This document shows positions 14,789 to 22,374 of a DNA stretch of 45,243 nt, piece after piece. Below the pieces are notes generated by a model, which ran no database searches, was not told where the DNA came from, and was given only the letters and a program-made list of their open reading frames with translations. The position numbers were made by a program, and so were the translations under genes. This DNA is from an uncultured Eubacterium sp. (GTDB lineage Bacteria; Bacillota; Clostridia; Lachnospirales; Lachnospiraceae): assembly GCA_937915825.1 (NCBI GenBank), contig CALGGT010000080.1:1-45243 (forward strand), read 5' to 3'. The first letter of the stretch is position 1. Every line of letters starts with the position of its first letter.

Positions 14789-16525
14789 GTGAAATTCTAC
14801 AAAAAATACATCACGCCCTATTTACCCTATTTTATTTTAGGGCCGATCTTTATGTGCGTGGAAGTCGTCGGCGACGTATTTATGCCTAAGATGATGTCTT
14901 TGATCATCAACGTAGGCATACAGGGAGGCGCCGGTACCCGTTACATAATCATTCACGGTATCTACATGGCTCTCACTGCGATTGCTATGATGGTTGGCGG
15001 TGTTTTGGGAGCTTATTTTGCTACCAAAGCTTCGGTCTTTTTTGCAGCGGATCTTCGCAAAGACCTGTTCCAAAAAGTACAGACCTTCTCATTTGCCAAC
15101 ATTGAAACGTTTTCCACCGGTTCTCTGGTAACCAGACTCACCAACGATATTACCAATATGCAGAATGTGGTTGCCATGGCACTTCGTATGATGTTACGAT
15201 CTCCCGGATTAATGATCGGCGGACTGATCATGTCCTTCTCCATTAACAGTCGTCTGGCTTTGGTCTTTGTGATTGCCTTGCCCATTCTGATCGTTTCTCT
15301 TACATGGATGGTGAAAACCGCATTCCCCAGATTTACCATCATGCAGACCAAGATTGATGCGTTAAACTCCCGAATCCAGGAGAACCTGACCAACGTCCGT
15401 GTGGTAAAGTCCTTCGTTCGGGAAGACTATGAAAAGGAAACCTTTCAAGACTATAACAACGATTTAACGGATAACACCTTGCGGGCATTTAAGATCGTAA
15501 TATTTTCCATGCCCATTATGATGCTGGCCATGAACGTTACCACACTGGCCATTGTATGGTTCGGCGGAAATTTGATTCTGGCGGGAAATATGGCCATCGG
15601 GGATCTGACCGCGTTCACTTCCTATGTGATGCAGATTTTAATGTCTCTGATGATGATCAGTTTTATCTTTATCCAGGGTTCCCGTGCGTTAGCCTCTTCC
15701 AAACGGATCAAAGAGGTTATGTCCACAACCGTGGATTTAACCGATGACGATGCCAAGAATAAAGATGCCACCGTGACCAGGGGCGATATTGAATTTAAGA
15801 ATGTAAGTTTTCGCTATTCCAAAAACAACCAGAAAAATGTTCTGGAACATATTCATTTTCATATTCCCGCAGGGAGTGTAGTGGGGATCATCGGCTCCAC
15901 CGGTTCCGGTAAAACATCTCTGGTACAGTTGATCCCCAGGCTTTATGACGTGGATGAAGGTGAGGTTCTGGTAGACGGGATCAACGTGAAAGATTATTCC
16001 CTGGAACACCTTCGTAACAGCGTTGCTATGGTTTTGCAGAAGAACACCCTCTTCTCCGGATCCATTCTGGACAACCTTCGCTGGGGGGACGAGAACGCTT
16101 CCGAAGAAGAAGTAAAAAAAGCGGCGGCTCACGCCAAAGCCGACGTGTTCATTGAAGGCTTTGAAGATGGCTATGATATGGAATTGGGACAGGGCGGCGT
16201 GAATGTATCCGGCGGACAAAAACAAAGGATCTGTATTGCAAGAGCCCTTCTAAAGAAACCGAAAATCCTCATCTTAGATGATTCCACCAGTGCGGTGGAT
16301 ACGGTAACGGAAGCGGATATTCGTAAGAATTTGAACCTGGATCTCCCTTCCACCACGAAGATCATCATCGCCCAAAGAATTTCATCCGTGGAACAGGCGG
16401 ATATCATTCTGGTCATGGACGATGGAAAGATCGTAGGAATGGGCAATCACCATGAGCTTTTAGAGTCCAACGAAACCTATCAGGAAATATACGATTCCCA
16501 GATGGATAAGGAGGTGAGCGCATGA
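14789..16525 (+). CDS. ABC exporter half-transporter with degenerate ATP site (first subunit)
   Basis: A 578-residue type I ABC exporter: six membrane segments (about 1-310) and a C-terminal ATPase. Walker A is GSTGSGKTS (about 369-377) and the signature VSGGQ (about 471). The residue after the Walker B Asp is Asp, not Glu (LILDDSTSAVD, about 494), and the switch His is Gln (IIIAQRISS, about 527), so its own ATP site is catalytically poor. This is the pattern of the degenerate partner in heterodimers such as TM287/288 and BmrCD. It starts with GTG behind GAGGT seven bases away. The next gene overlaps by 4 bp. Likely role: multidrug or peptide efflux. Confidence 0.92.
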   Translation: MKFYKKYITPYLPYFILGPIFMCVEVVGDVFMPKMMSLIINVGIQGGAGTRYIIIHGIYMALTAIAMMVGGVLGAYFATKASVFFAADLRKDLFQKVQTFSFANIETFSTGSLVTRLTNDITNMQNVVAMALRMMLRSPGLMIGGLIMSFSINSRLALVFVIALPILIVSLTWMVKTAFPRFTIMQTKIDALNSRIQENLTNVRVVKSFVREDYEKETFQDYNNDLTDNTLRAFKIVIFSMPIMMLAMNVTTLAIVWFGGNLILAGNMAIGDLTAFTSYVMQILMSLMMISFIFIQGSRALASSKRIKEVMSTTVDLTDDDAKNKDATVTRGDIEFKNVSFRYSKNNQKNVLEHIHFHIPAGSVVGIIGSTGSGKTSLVQLIPRLYDVDEGEVLVDGINVKDYSLEHLRNSVAMVLQKNTLFSGSILDNLRWGDENASEEEVKKAAAHAKADVFIEGFEDGYDMELGQGGVNVSGGQKQRICIARALLKKPKILILDDSTSAVDTVTEADIRKNLNLDLPSTTKIIIAQRISSVEQADIILVMDDGKIVGMGNHHELLESNETYQEIYDSQMDKEVSA

Positions 16526-18423
16526 GTCAACCCAAACACTCCTCAAACAGTGCCGCTTCCGGGGGGCCCCGTATGGGAGGTCCCCGTATGGGCGGTCCCG
16601 GTGGACCCAGAGGTCCCCGTGCCATGAGTGGAAAGCCTGAGAATGTAGGAATCGCCATTCGACGTTTGCTCCACTATATCGGTCCGGACAAGGGGAAAGT
16701 TGCTCTTGCCCTGGTTTGTACCCTGGTTTCCAGCGTCACCTCCCTTGCGGGAACTTACATGTTATCCCCGGTGATCAATGGGATCGCCAAAACCTACACA
16801 ACCATGAAGGACGCGGCAGATCCTCAGGCGATCTTCCATCAGGGCATTGACAACCTTTTGAAAAATCTGTTATTCATGGCGGTCATCTACCTTCTCGGTT
16901 TGATCACCTTATATGCCCAGCAACGAATTATGATCGGCGTTTCCCAGCGGGCGTTAAAAAACCTGCGAAAGGATTTATTCGATCACATTCAAACCTTACC
17001 GATCCGGTATTTTGATACCCATGTAACCGGTGATATTATGAGTCGTTTCACCAACGATGTGGATACCATTGGAGAAATGTTGAACAATACCATCGTTCAA
17101 CTGTTTTCCGGCGTTTTAAGCATTACCGGAACCATTATCATGATGTTTTCCATGAACCCGTGGATGGCTTTGCTTACCATTGTTTTAACCCCGCTGATCG
17201 TAATTGCCGGACGTACCATTGCTTTGAAAGGATCCGCCTATTATCGAAAACAGCAGTATGCTTTAGGGAATTTAAACGGTTTTATTGAAGAAACCGTTAC
17301 CGGTCAAAAAGTGGTAAAAGTTTTCTGTCATGAAGACATTGCCATGCACGAATTTAGCGATTTAAACGATGAATTAAAGAAAAACCAGGTGAAAGCCCAA
17401 TTTGTCGGAGGCATTATGGGACCGGTGGTCGGAAACTTAAGCCAGATCAGCTACGCGTTAACCGGGTGTGTCGGGGGGCTGTTTGCTTTGGCCGGTAAGA
17501 TCACCCTGGGGGATTTAACGGTATTTGTAAACTATGCCCGTCAATTTAGCCGACCCATTAACGAATTTTCCATGCAGATGAATACCATCTTCTCCGCCTT
17601 AGCCGGCGCCGAGCGGGTATTTCGTGTCATGGATGAAGACTCGGAATCAGAAGACCGAAAAGACGCGAAAGAATTGGAAACCTCTCAATCCAAGGTGGAA
17701 GTGGAAATGAGCCATGTCACCTTCGGATATCTTCCGGACCAGACCATCTTAAAGGATATTAACCTGTATGCTCATGCCGGACAAAAAGTGGCATTTGTAG
17801 GATCCACCGGTGCCGGTAAAACGACGATCACCAATCTTATGAATCGTTTTTATGACATTGAGGAAGGTTCCATCCAGATCGACAACGTAGATATTAAAGA
17901 TTATCAGAGATCAAGTTTACGCAGCCAGATTGCCATGGTATTGCAGGATACCCACCTTTTTACCGGTACGATCAAAGACAACATTCGCTACGGTCGTTTG
18001 GATGCCACCGATGAAGAGATCGTGGAAGCCGCGAAAACCGCCAGCGCCCACTCCTTTATTATGCGGTTGGAAAAGGGGTACGATACGGTCATTGAAGGAG
18101 ATGGTTCCAACTTAAGCCAGGGCCAACGACAATTGTTAAATATTGCCCGGGCCGCTATCTCAAAAGCTCCCATTCTGGTATTGGATGAGGCGACCAGTTC
18201 CGTGGATACCCGAACCGAGCGACACATCGATCACGGAATGGAACGCTTGATGAAGAACCGAACCACCTTTATCATCGCTCATCGTCTCTCTACGGTGCGT
18301 AATGCGGATTGCATTATGGTTTTGGAAAAAGGGGAGATCATAGAACGAGGAACCCATGAAGAGCTCCTCGCGAAAAACGGCAGATATTACCAATTATACA
18401 CCGGCGCCGTGGAATTGGATTGA
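16522..18423 (+). CDS. ABC exporter half-transporter with intact Walker B (second subunit)
   Basis: A 633-residue type I ABC exporter, partner of the preceding gene (ATGA overlap). The first 40 residues are a Gly/Pro/Arg/Met-rich tail with repeats of GGPRM, built from near-identical short DNA repeats at about 16560-16620. Six membrane segments follow, then an ATPase with Walker A GSTGAGKTT (about 427), Walker B LVLDEATSSVD with catalytic Glu (about 555) and switch His (FIIAHRLST, about 587). Its signature is LSQGQ instead of LSGGQ, which would face the degenerate site of the first subunit. The two proteins therefore make one active and one inactive ATP site. The substrate is unknown. Confidence 0.92.
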   Translation: MSQPKHSSNSAASGGPRMGGPRMGGPGGPRGPRAMSGKPENVGIAIRRLLHYIGPDKGKVALALVCTLVSSVTSLAGTYMLSPVINGIAKTYTTMKDAADPQAIFHQGIDNLLKNLLFMAVIYLLGLITLYAQQRIMIGVSQRALKNLRKDLFDHIQTLPIRYFDTHVTGDIMSRFTNDVDTIGEMLNNTIVQLFSGVLSITGTIIMMFSMNPWMALLTIVLTPLIVIAGRTIALKGSAYYRKQQYALGNLNGFIEETVTGQKVVKVFCHEDIAMHEFSDLNDELKKNQVKAQFVGGIMGPVVGNLSQISYALTGCVGGLFALAGKITLGDLTVFVNYARQFSRPINEFSMQMNTIFSALAGAERVFRVMDEDSESEDRKDAKELETSQSKVEVEMSHVTFGYLPDQTILKDINLYAHAGQKVAFVGSTGAGKTTITNLMNRFYDIEEGSIQIDNVDIKDYQRSSLRSQIAMVLQDTHLFTGTIKDNIRYGRLDATDEEIVEAAKTASAHSFIMRLEKGYDTVIEGDGSNLSQGQRQLLNIARAAISKAPILVLDEATSSVDTRTERHIDHGMERLMKNRTTFIIAHRLSTVRNADCIMVLEKGEIIERGTHEELLAKNGRYYQLYTGAVELD

Positions 18424-18426
18424 TTC

Positions 18427-19152
18427 CTAACAAGCGCCCAGTATTTCTTTGGCTTTTTGAACGGATTCCTTATCCGGGGGATTTACGCCCTTTAACGGAT
18501 AGGGAATTCCCAAAGCCTCCCATTTATACTCACCCATGGAATGGTAGGGAAGAACCTCCACCCGTTCCACATTGGTTAAGGTATCCATAAATTCTCGAAT
18601 CTTTCTTAAATCTTCCTCTTCATCCGTCAGACCGGGAACCAGCACGTGACGGATCCAGACCGGCTTGTGAATCTCCGACAGATAACGGAGGAAATCCAAA
18701 ATATTTCCATTGGAATGTCCTGTTAGCACCCGATGTTTTTCGGAATTATATTCTTTGATGTCCACCAGTAATAAATCCGTAACTTCCATTAATTGTTCCA
18801 ATTTCCCGAAGAAAGGCTGTTCCCTGGTAAAAGGCTGCCCTGCCGTATCTATGCAGGTATGTACGCCTTCTTTTTTTGCCTTTGTAAACAATTCCAACAG
18901 AAAATCAATCTGAAGGAGCGGTTCTCCGCCACTGACTGTGATCCCTCCTTCTTTGCCCCAATAGGAACGATAGCGGAGGGCCTGTTTCAACAATTCATCC
19001 GTTTCCTTCTCTTCTCCGTTTTCCATGGACCAGGTATCCACGTTATGGCAATATTGACATCTTAATTTACATCCCTTGGTAAAAATAATAAAGCGAACTC
19101 CGGGTCCGTCTACCGACCCAAATGTATCAATGGAATGAATGATCCCTTTCAT
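18427..19152 (-). CDS. pflA: Pyruvate formate-lyase activating enzyme
   Basis: A radical SAM enzyme that installs the glycyl radical on pyruvate formate-lyase in anaerobic metabolism. The 241-residue protein has the iron-sulfur motif Cys28-x3-Cys32-x2-Cys35 (CKLRCQYC) and the SAM-binding TVSGGEPLLQ, and lacks the extra ferredoxin insert of other glycyl-radical activases, which fits PflA. The ATG at 19150-19152 has GGAGG upstream and overlaps the stop of the phosphorylase gene (ATGA). No pfl gene is in the window, so its partner is elsewhere. It ends 4 bp from the convergent ABC gene. Confidence 0.92.
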   Translation of the reverse strand: MKGIIHSIDTFGSVDGPGVRFIIFTKGCKLRCQYCHNVDTWSMENGEEKETDELLKQALRYRSYWGKEGGITVSGGEPLLQIDFLLELFTKAKKEGVHTCIDTAGQPFTREQPFFGKLEQLMEVTDLLLVDIKEYNSEKHRVLTGHSNGNILDFLRYLSEIHKPVWIRHVLVPGLTDEEEDLRKIREFMDTLTNVERVEVLPYHSMGEYKWEALGIPYPLKGVNPPDKESVQKAKEILGAC

Positions 19153-20462
19153 ATTGTTCCTCCAATCCAATCCAAAATCAACGGATCTTTTTCCGGTTTC
19201 TGCGCGCCAAAGAAAAGTGACGCTTCTAACATTCTCTTAGCATCCGGCAAAAGGGACGATTGGTTTGTGTATAGTTTGGCAATCGTCTCTCCTTTTTGAA
19301 CATAATCTCCCTTTTTCTTACAAAAGACCAGTCCGGCATCCGGATCAATGGTATCTCCCAACTTCTTTCGCCCGGCGCCTAAAAGCATGGACGCGTTCCC
19401 GCACCCTTTCGTATCCATCTTCACAAGGTATCCTTCTTCCCTGGCCACAAACGACTCTTGGATCTCCGCTCTCTGAAAGTTTTCTTTCTTCTCTAAGAAC
19501 GACCGACTCCCTCCTTGCGCCTCAATCATTTCTACGAATTTTTCATATGCTTCCCCGGAAGAAATCCTACGTTCTACCCTTCTTCGTCCTTCGTCATGAT
19601 CCTTTACAAGCTCTGCCATCCACAGCATTTGGGCGGACATCTCCATACAAAGTTCGGTAAAATCCGCCGGTCCTCTCCCCTGAAGGGTATCCATGGCTTC
19701 CTTTACTTCCAGCAGGTTTCCCACCGCATTGCCCAGTGGTACGTCCATATCTGTAAGCATGGCCACCGTAGGAACACCACCTCGTTCTCCAATGTCCACC
19801 ATGGTTTGCGCCAATTTTCTTGCCTGTTCCAGATCCTTCATAAAAGCCCCGCTTCCTACGGTTACATCCAGTAGGATCTTATCGCAGCCGGAGGCCAGTT
19901 TCTTACTCATAATGGACGAGGCGATCAGAGGAATGCTTTCCACCGTTGCCGTCACATCCCGAAGGGCATAGATTTTCTTATCGGCCGGAGCGATGTTCTC
20001 ATTCTGGCCGACCACAGATACGCCAACCTGATTCACAATTTCATAAAAACGTTCCTTTGGAATCGACGTCTGGTAACCGGGGATTGCTTCCAATTTATCC
20101 TTGGTTCCCCCGGTAAATCCCAAACCGGCTCCACTCAACTTTGAAACCTTTCCGCCACAGGCAGCAACCAAAGGACCTATGACCAGCGTGGTTTTATCCC
20201 CCACCCCGCCGGTGCTGTGCTTATCCACTTTTATCCCCGGAATCTGATCCAGAGAAATCTGCTCCCCGGAATGAAGCATGACCTGGGTCATGTCAAATAC
20301 TTCTTCCTCCGTCATCCCCTGAAAATAAACCGCCATTAAGAAAGCGGACATTTGATAGTCCGGGATCCTCCCTTTGGTATAACCTTCTACCAACTCTTTG
20401 ATTTCCCCGGCTGTAAGGGCCAGGCCATTTTTCTTCTTATCAATGATATCACAAACTCGGAT
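19149..20462 (-). CDS. pdp: Pyrimidine-nucleoside phosphorylase with apparent ATC start codon
   Basis: It phosphorolyses uridine and (deoxy)thymidine to base and pentose-1-phosphate. The 437-residue protein has DKHSTGGVGD (about 80-89, with the Lys-His-Ser of the active site), ALRDVTATVESIPLIASSIM with SKKLASG, and DVTVGSGAF. The phosphate loop reads SGAGLGFTGGT, where many homologs have SGRGLGHTGGT; the Ser and Thr contacts are kept. Family alignment, the AGGGGGTGATCC ribosome site and the promoter at 20491-20519 all place the start at 20460-20462, but the codon there is ATC. The in-frame ATGs upstream (20573, 20645) lie before the promoter. Either a rare AUC start or a base error. Confidence 0.88.
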   Translation of the reverse strand: MRVCDIIDKKKNGLALTAGEIKELVEGYTKGRIPDYQMSAFLMAVYFQGMTEEEVFDMTQVMLHSGEQISLDQIPGIKVDKHSTGGVGDKTTLVIGPLVAACGGKVSKLSGAGLGFTGGTKDKLEAIPGYQTSIPKERFYEIVNQVGVSVVGQNENIAPADKKIYALRDVTATVESIPLIASSIMSKKLASGCDKILLDVTVGSGAFMKDLEQARKLAQTMVDIGERGGVPTVAMLTDMDVPLGNAVGNLLEVKEAMDTLQGRGPADFTELCMEMSAQMLWMAELVKDHDEGRRRVERRISSGEAYEKFVEMIEAQGGSRSFLEKKENFQRAEIQESFVAREEGYLVKMDTKGCGNASMLLGAGRKKLGDTIDPDAGLVFCKKKGDYVQKGETIAKLYTNQSSLLPDAKRMLEASLFFGAQKPEKDPLILDWIGGTI

Positions 20463-20490
20463 AGGATCACCCCCTTCTCTCGTTGTCTCT

Positions 20491-20519
20491 ATCTTACCCT
20501 GAATCAATGGTTCGGTCAA
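20491..20519 (-). promoter_or_regulatory. Promoter of the phosphorylase-pflA operon
   Basis: Minus strand: TTGACC (20514-20519), 17-bp spacer, TAAGAT (20491-20496). The predicted mRNA start near 20484 leaves a leader of only about 22 nt, filled by the ribosome site, which fixes the protein start at 20462. Confidence 0.72.
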
Positions 20520-20556
20520 CCGAAAAGGACGAAAAAGAAGGAAAATGAAAAAAAAC

Positions 20557-20584
20557 TTGCAAAATTCTTCATTCATGATATGAT
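20557..20584 (+). promoter_or_regulatory. Promoter of the PAP2 gene
   Basis: Plus strand: TTGCAA (20557-20562), 16-bp spacer, TATGAT (20579-20584), about 45 bp before the start. Divergent from the phosphorylase promoter. Confidence 0.65.
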
Positions 20585-20627
20585 AGAGAAGAAGGTGTGT
20601 GTAGGATGATGAAAACCGGAGGATCCC

Positions 20628-21299
20628 ATGGAAGAAAAATTTCAAAGCAGGACCAAAGAAATGCTGATCGAAAAATTACAGTCCATTACGCCAATGGCTT
20701 TGTTTTTTATTGCCTATTTGATCCTCTTCCATATTCTAGAGTCCTACCGTGTTCCCAGTGAATACCACGTTTTACATACGCCCCTGGACGATCAGATTCC
20801 TTTTTGCAAATTTTTCATCGTCCCTTACGTTCTCTGGTTTTTCTATGTGGCCTTTCATGTGATCTATATCTGCTACAAGGAAGAAGCAATCTATACGCCC
20901 TTTTCCCGCATGTTATTTTTCGGTATGTCCTTGTTTCTTCTGATATCGGCTATTTTCCCGAATATGCAGGATTTACGTCCTTCGGTCGTGGGCGGTCAGG
21001 ATATTTTTTCCAATCTGATCCGCCATCTTTACGAGACAGATACGCCAACGAATATTTTCCCCAGCATTCATGTTTACAACACGCTGGTCATTATGATCGC
21101 CATTCACAAGGGAAGTTCTCCCTTATTTCAAAATAAAATTTATAAAATAATGGCAGACGGACTGGGCCTTGCCATCGTCCTGTCTACCATGTTTTTAAAG
21201 CAACATTGTGTGTTGGATGTGATCGGTGCCGTTCTGTTAACCGGCATTGCTTATTCTCTGTTCTTCCCCTCATCCGACTCTAAGAAAAAAACATTTTAA
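20628..21299 (+). CDS. PAP2-family membrane phosphatase
   Basis: A 223-residue membrane protein with about six hydrophobic segments. The three phosphatase motifs can be seen: DLRPSVVGG (around 110-120), FPSIHV (around 144-149, with the Ser-His pair) and STMFLKQHCVLDV (around 186-198, with the second His and Asp). The family removes phosphate from lipids such as phosphatidate or undecaprenyl pyrophosphate at the membrane; the substrate cannot be told. GGAGG precedes the ATG closely. The 3' end overlaps the convergent amidase gene by 20 bp, and no terminator follows until 22344. Confidence 0.88.
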   Translation: MEEKFQSRTKEMLIEKLQSITPMALFFIAYLILFHILESYRVPSEYHVLHTPLDDQIPFCKFFIVPYVLWFFYVAFHVIYICYKEEAIYTPFSRMLFFGMSLFLLISAIFPNMQDLRPSVVGGQDIFSNLIRHLYETDTPTNIFPSIHVYNTLVIMIAIHKGSSPLFQNKIYKIMADGLGLAIVLSTMFLKQHCVLDVIGAVLLTGIAYSLFFPSSDSKKKTF

Positions 21300-22116
21300 C
21301 ACCTTTTAACAACCCTTGCGCGATTTTTAACTGGGTTGTTGATGAAAGGTCCGAACCCCGATCTCCCACTTCCACGTCTACGGAAGGCACGGTAGAATAC
21401 GAGGTTTGCGTCAGATCAATCTTCATGGTTCCTCCGGAGTAAATCTTTACCCCGGATTTTTTTACGCCTTTTAATAACTGTTTTCCTAATTTTTCATGTT
21501 GCTTCCAATGACTCTTAACCGGTTCCATGTTCCGATAGGAAGAGATCGCCGGCACGCCAATATAGAAGAACCCTTTGTTGGATGTGGTAGAATCGTAATG
21601 GATAGCAATATGACAGTCCGCGTATTGATTCGCTAACACCGTTCTGGCGATGTTATCCAAACCGGAATGATTATTGGAGCGGATCATTAACACATCGTAG
21701 CCATTGTCCAATAACAGCTTCTTTATTTTTTTGGCCACACGGAGATTGGCCGTTGCTTCCGATACGCCGCCACGGCATGTGGTTCCCCCGCTGCAGGATA
21801 CCGATTTTACTGCTCCTTTTGCATTGGATCCACCGGTGACTTTCCCGGTTTTATTGGGATGAGAGTACGTATAACGGGACGTTCCTTTGGGACAACCATG
21901 CCCGGCATTGACACAGACCGTAATATTTTTCTTATCTTCCTGACTGCTGTGCCATAAATAGGCAGTATTCTCATGGGTAAGGGAAAAAGTAGCGTATTTC
22001 CAGGAAGAATTCCACTTAAGCTTCTCTTTCGTGTGGGCCTCGCCTACATTGGCACAAAACCAGGTTCCCAGGATCAAGCTGCCTGCGATCCCGAATAATA
22101 ACAATGCTTTTTTCAT
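21280..22116 (-). CDS. Exported N-acetylmuramoyl-L-alanine amidase (Amidase_3)
   Basis: It cleaves the amide between MurNAc and the stem peptide in peptidoglycan. The 278-residue protein has a signal peptide (1 to about 27, ending near GEAHT) and an Amidase_3 zinc domain with His73 (VCVNAGHG), Glu120 (SEATANL), His173 (HIAIHYDS) and catalytic Glu249 (DVEVGDRG). There is no cell-wall-binding repeat. A segment rich in Gly, Ser and Cys between the first two metal ligands (about 76-118, with Cys108 and Cys114) is an insertion that could form a disulfide. Its promoter region holds a 19-nt direct repeat. Confidence 0.92.
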   Translation of the reverse strand: MKKALLLFGIAGSLILGTWFCANVGEAHTKEKLKWNSSWKYATFSLTHENTAYLWHSSQEDKKNITVCVNAGHGCPKGTSRYTYSHPNKTGKVTGGSNAKGAVKSVSCSGGTTCRGGVSEATANLRVAKKIKKLLLDNGYDVLMIRSNNHSGLDNIARTVLANQYADCHIAIHYDSTTSNKGFFYIGVPAISSYRNMEPVKSHWKQHEKLGKQLLKGVKKSGVKIYSGGTMKIDLTQTSYSTVPSVDVEVGDRGSDLSSTTQLKIAQGLLKGVKMFFS

Positions 22117-22223
22117 CCATGTCCTCTCTTTCTTGCTGAACTCGTTCCATCTTTTTCGTCTATTTCAGCCATTTCACCAATTGCGTCTGTTTCCCTTGTG
22201 TTACGAAGACAACTCTTTCGTAC

Positions 22224-22280
22224 GTTTCTTCACAATTTTTCAACGAAAATTACACAGTTTCTTCACAATTTTTCATTATA
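22224..22280 (-). promoter_or_regulatory. Amidase promoter with paired 19-nt direct repeats
   Basis: A perfect TATAAT lies on the minus strand at 22275-22280; the -35 is poor. Two identical 19-nt repeats (22224-22242 and 22257-22275; minus strand TGAAAAATTGTGAAGAAAC) start right at the -10 and continue into the transcribed leader, 33 bp apart. The weak -35 and the repeats suggest a regulator binding site. Confidence 0.5.
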
Positions 22281-22343
22281 CTATGCTTAAAGATTGAGCT
22301 AATCCTTATATTCTAATATTTTTCATAAAACTCCTCTTTCATG

Positions 22344-22374
22344 CGGGCAACGATTCGGTTGCCCGTTATTTTTT
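22344..22374 (+). terminator. Plus-strand terminator facing away from the amidase gene
   Basis: A perfect 8-bp stem CGGGCAAC/GTTGCCCG (22344-22351, 22358-22365) with a 6-nt loop, followed on the plus strand by TTATTTTTT. On the minus strand there is no T run after it, so it would not stop nadC transcription. The nearest plus-strand gene is PAP2, which ends 1 kb earlier. Confidence 0.75.

Noticed and set aside
20463..20645. 61-residue N-terminal extension of the phosphorylase from ATG 20645
   Set aside because: It would cross the gene's own promoter and the divergent PAP2 promoter and start, and no family member has it.
22300..22330. Six-codon minus-strand frame after GAGGAG near the orphan terminator
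   Set aside because: The ribosome site is good but the peptide is too short to support as a gene without conservation data.
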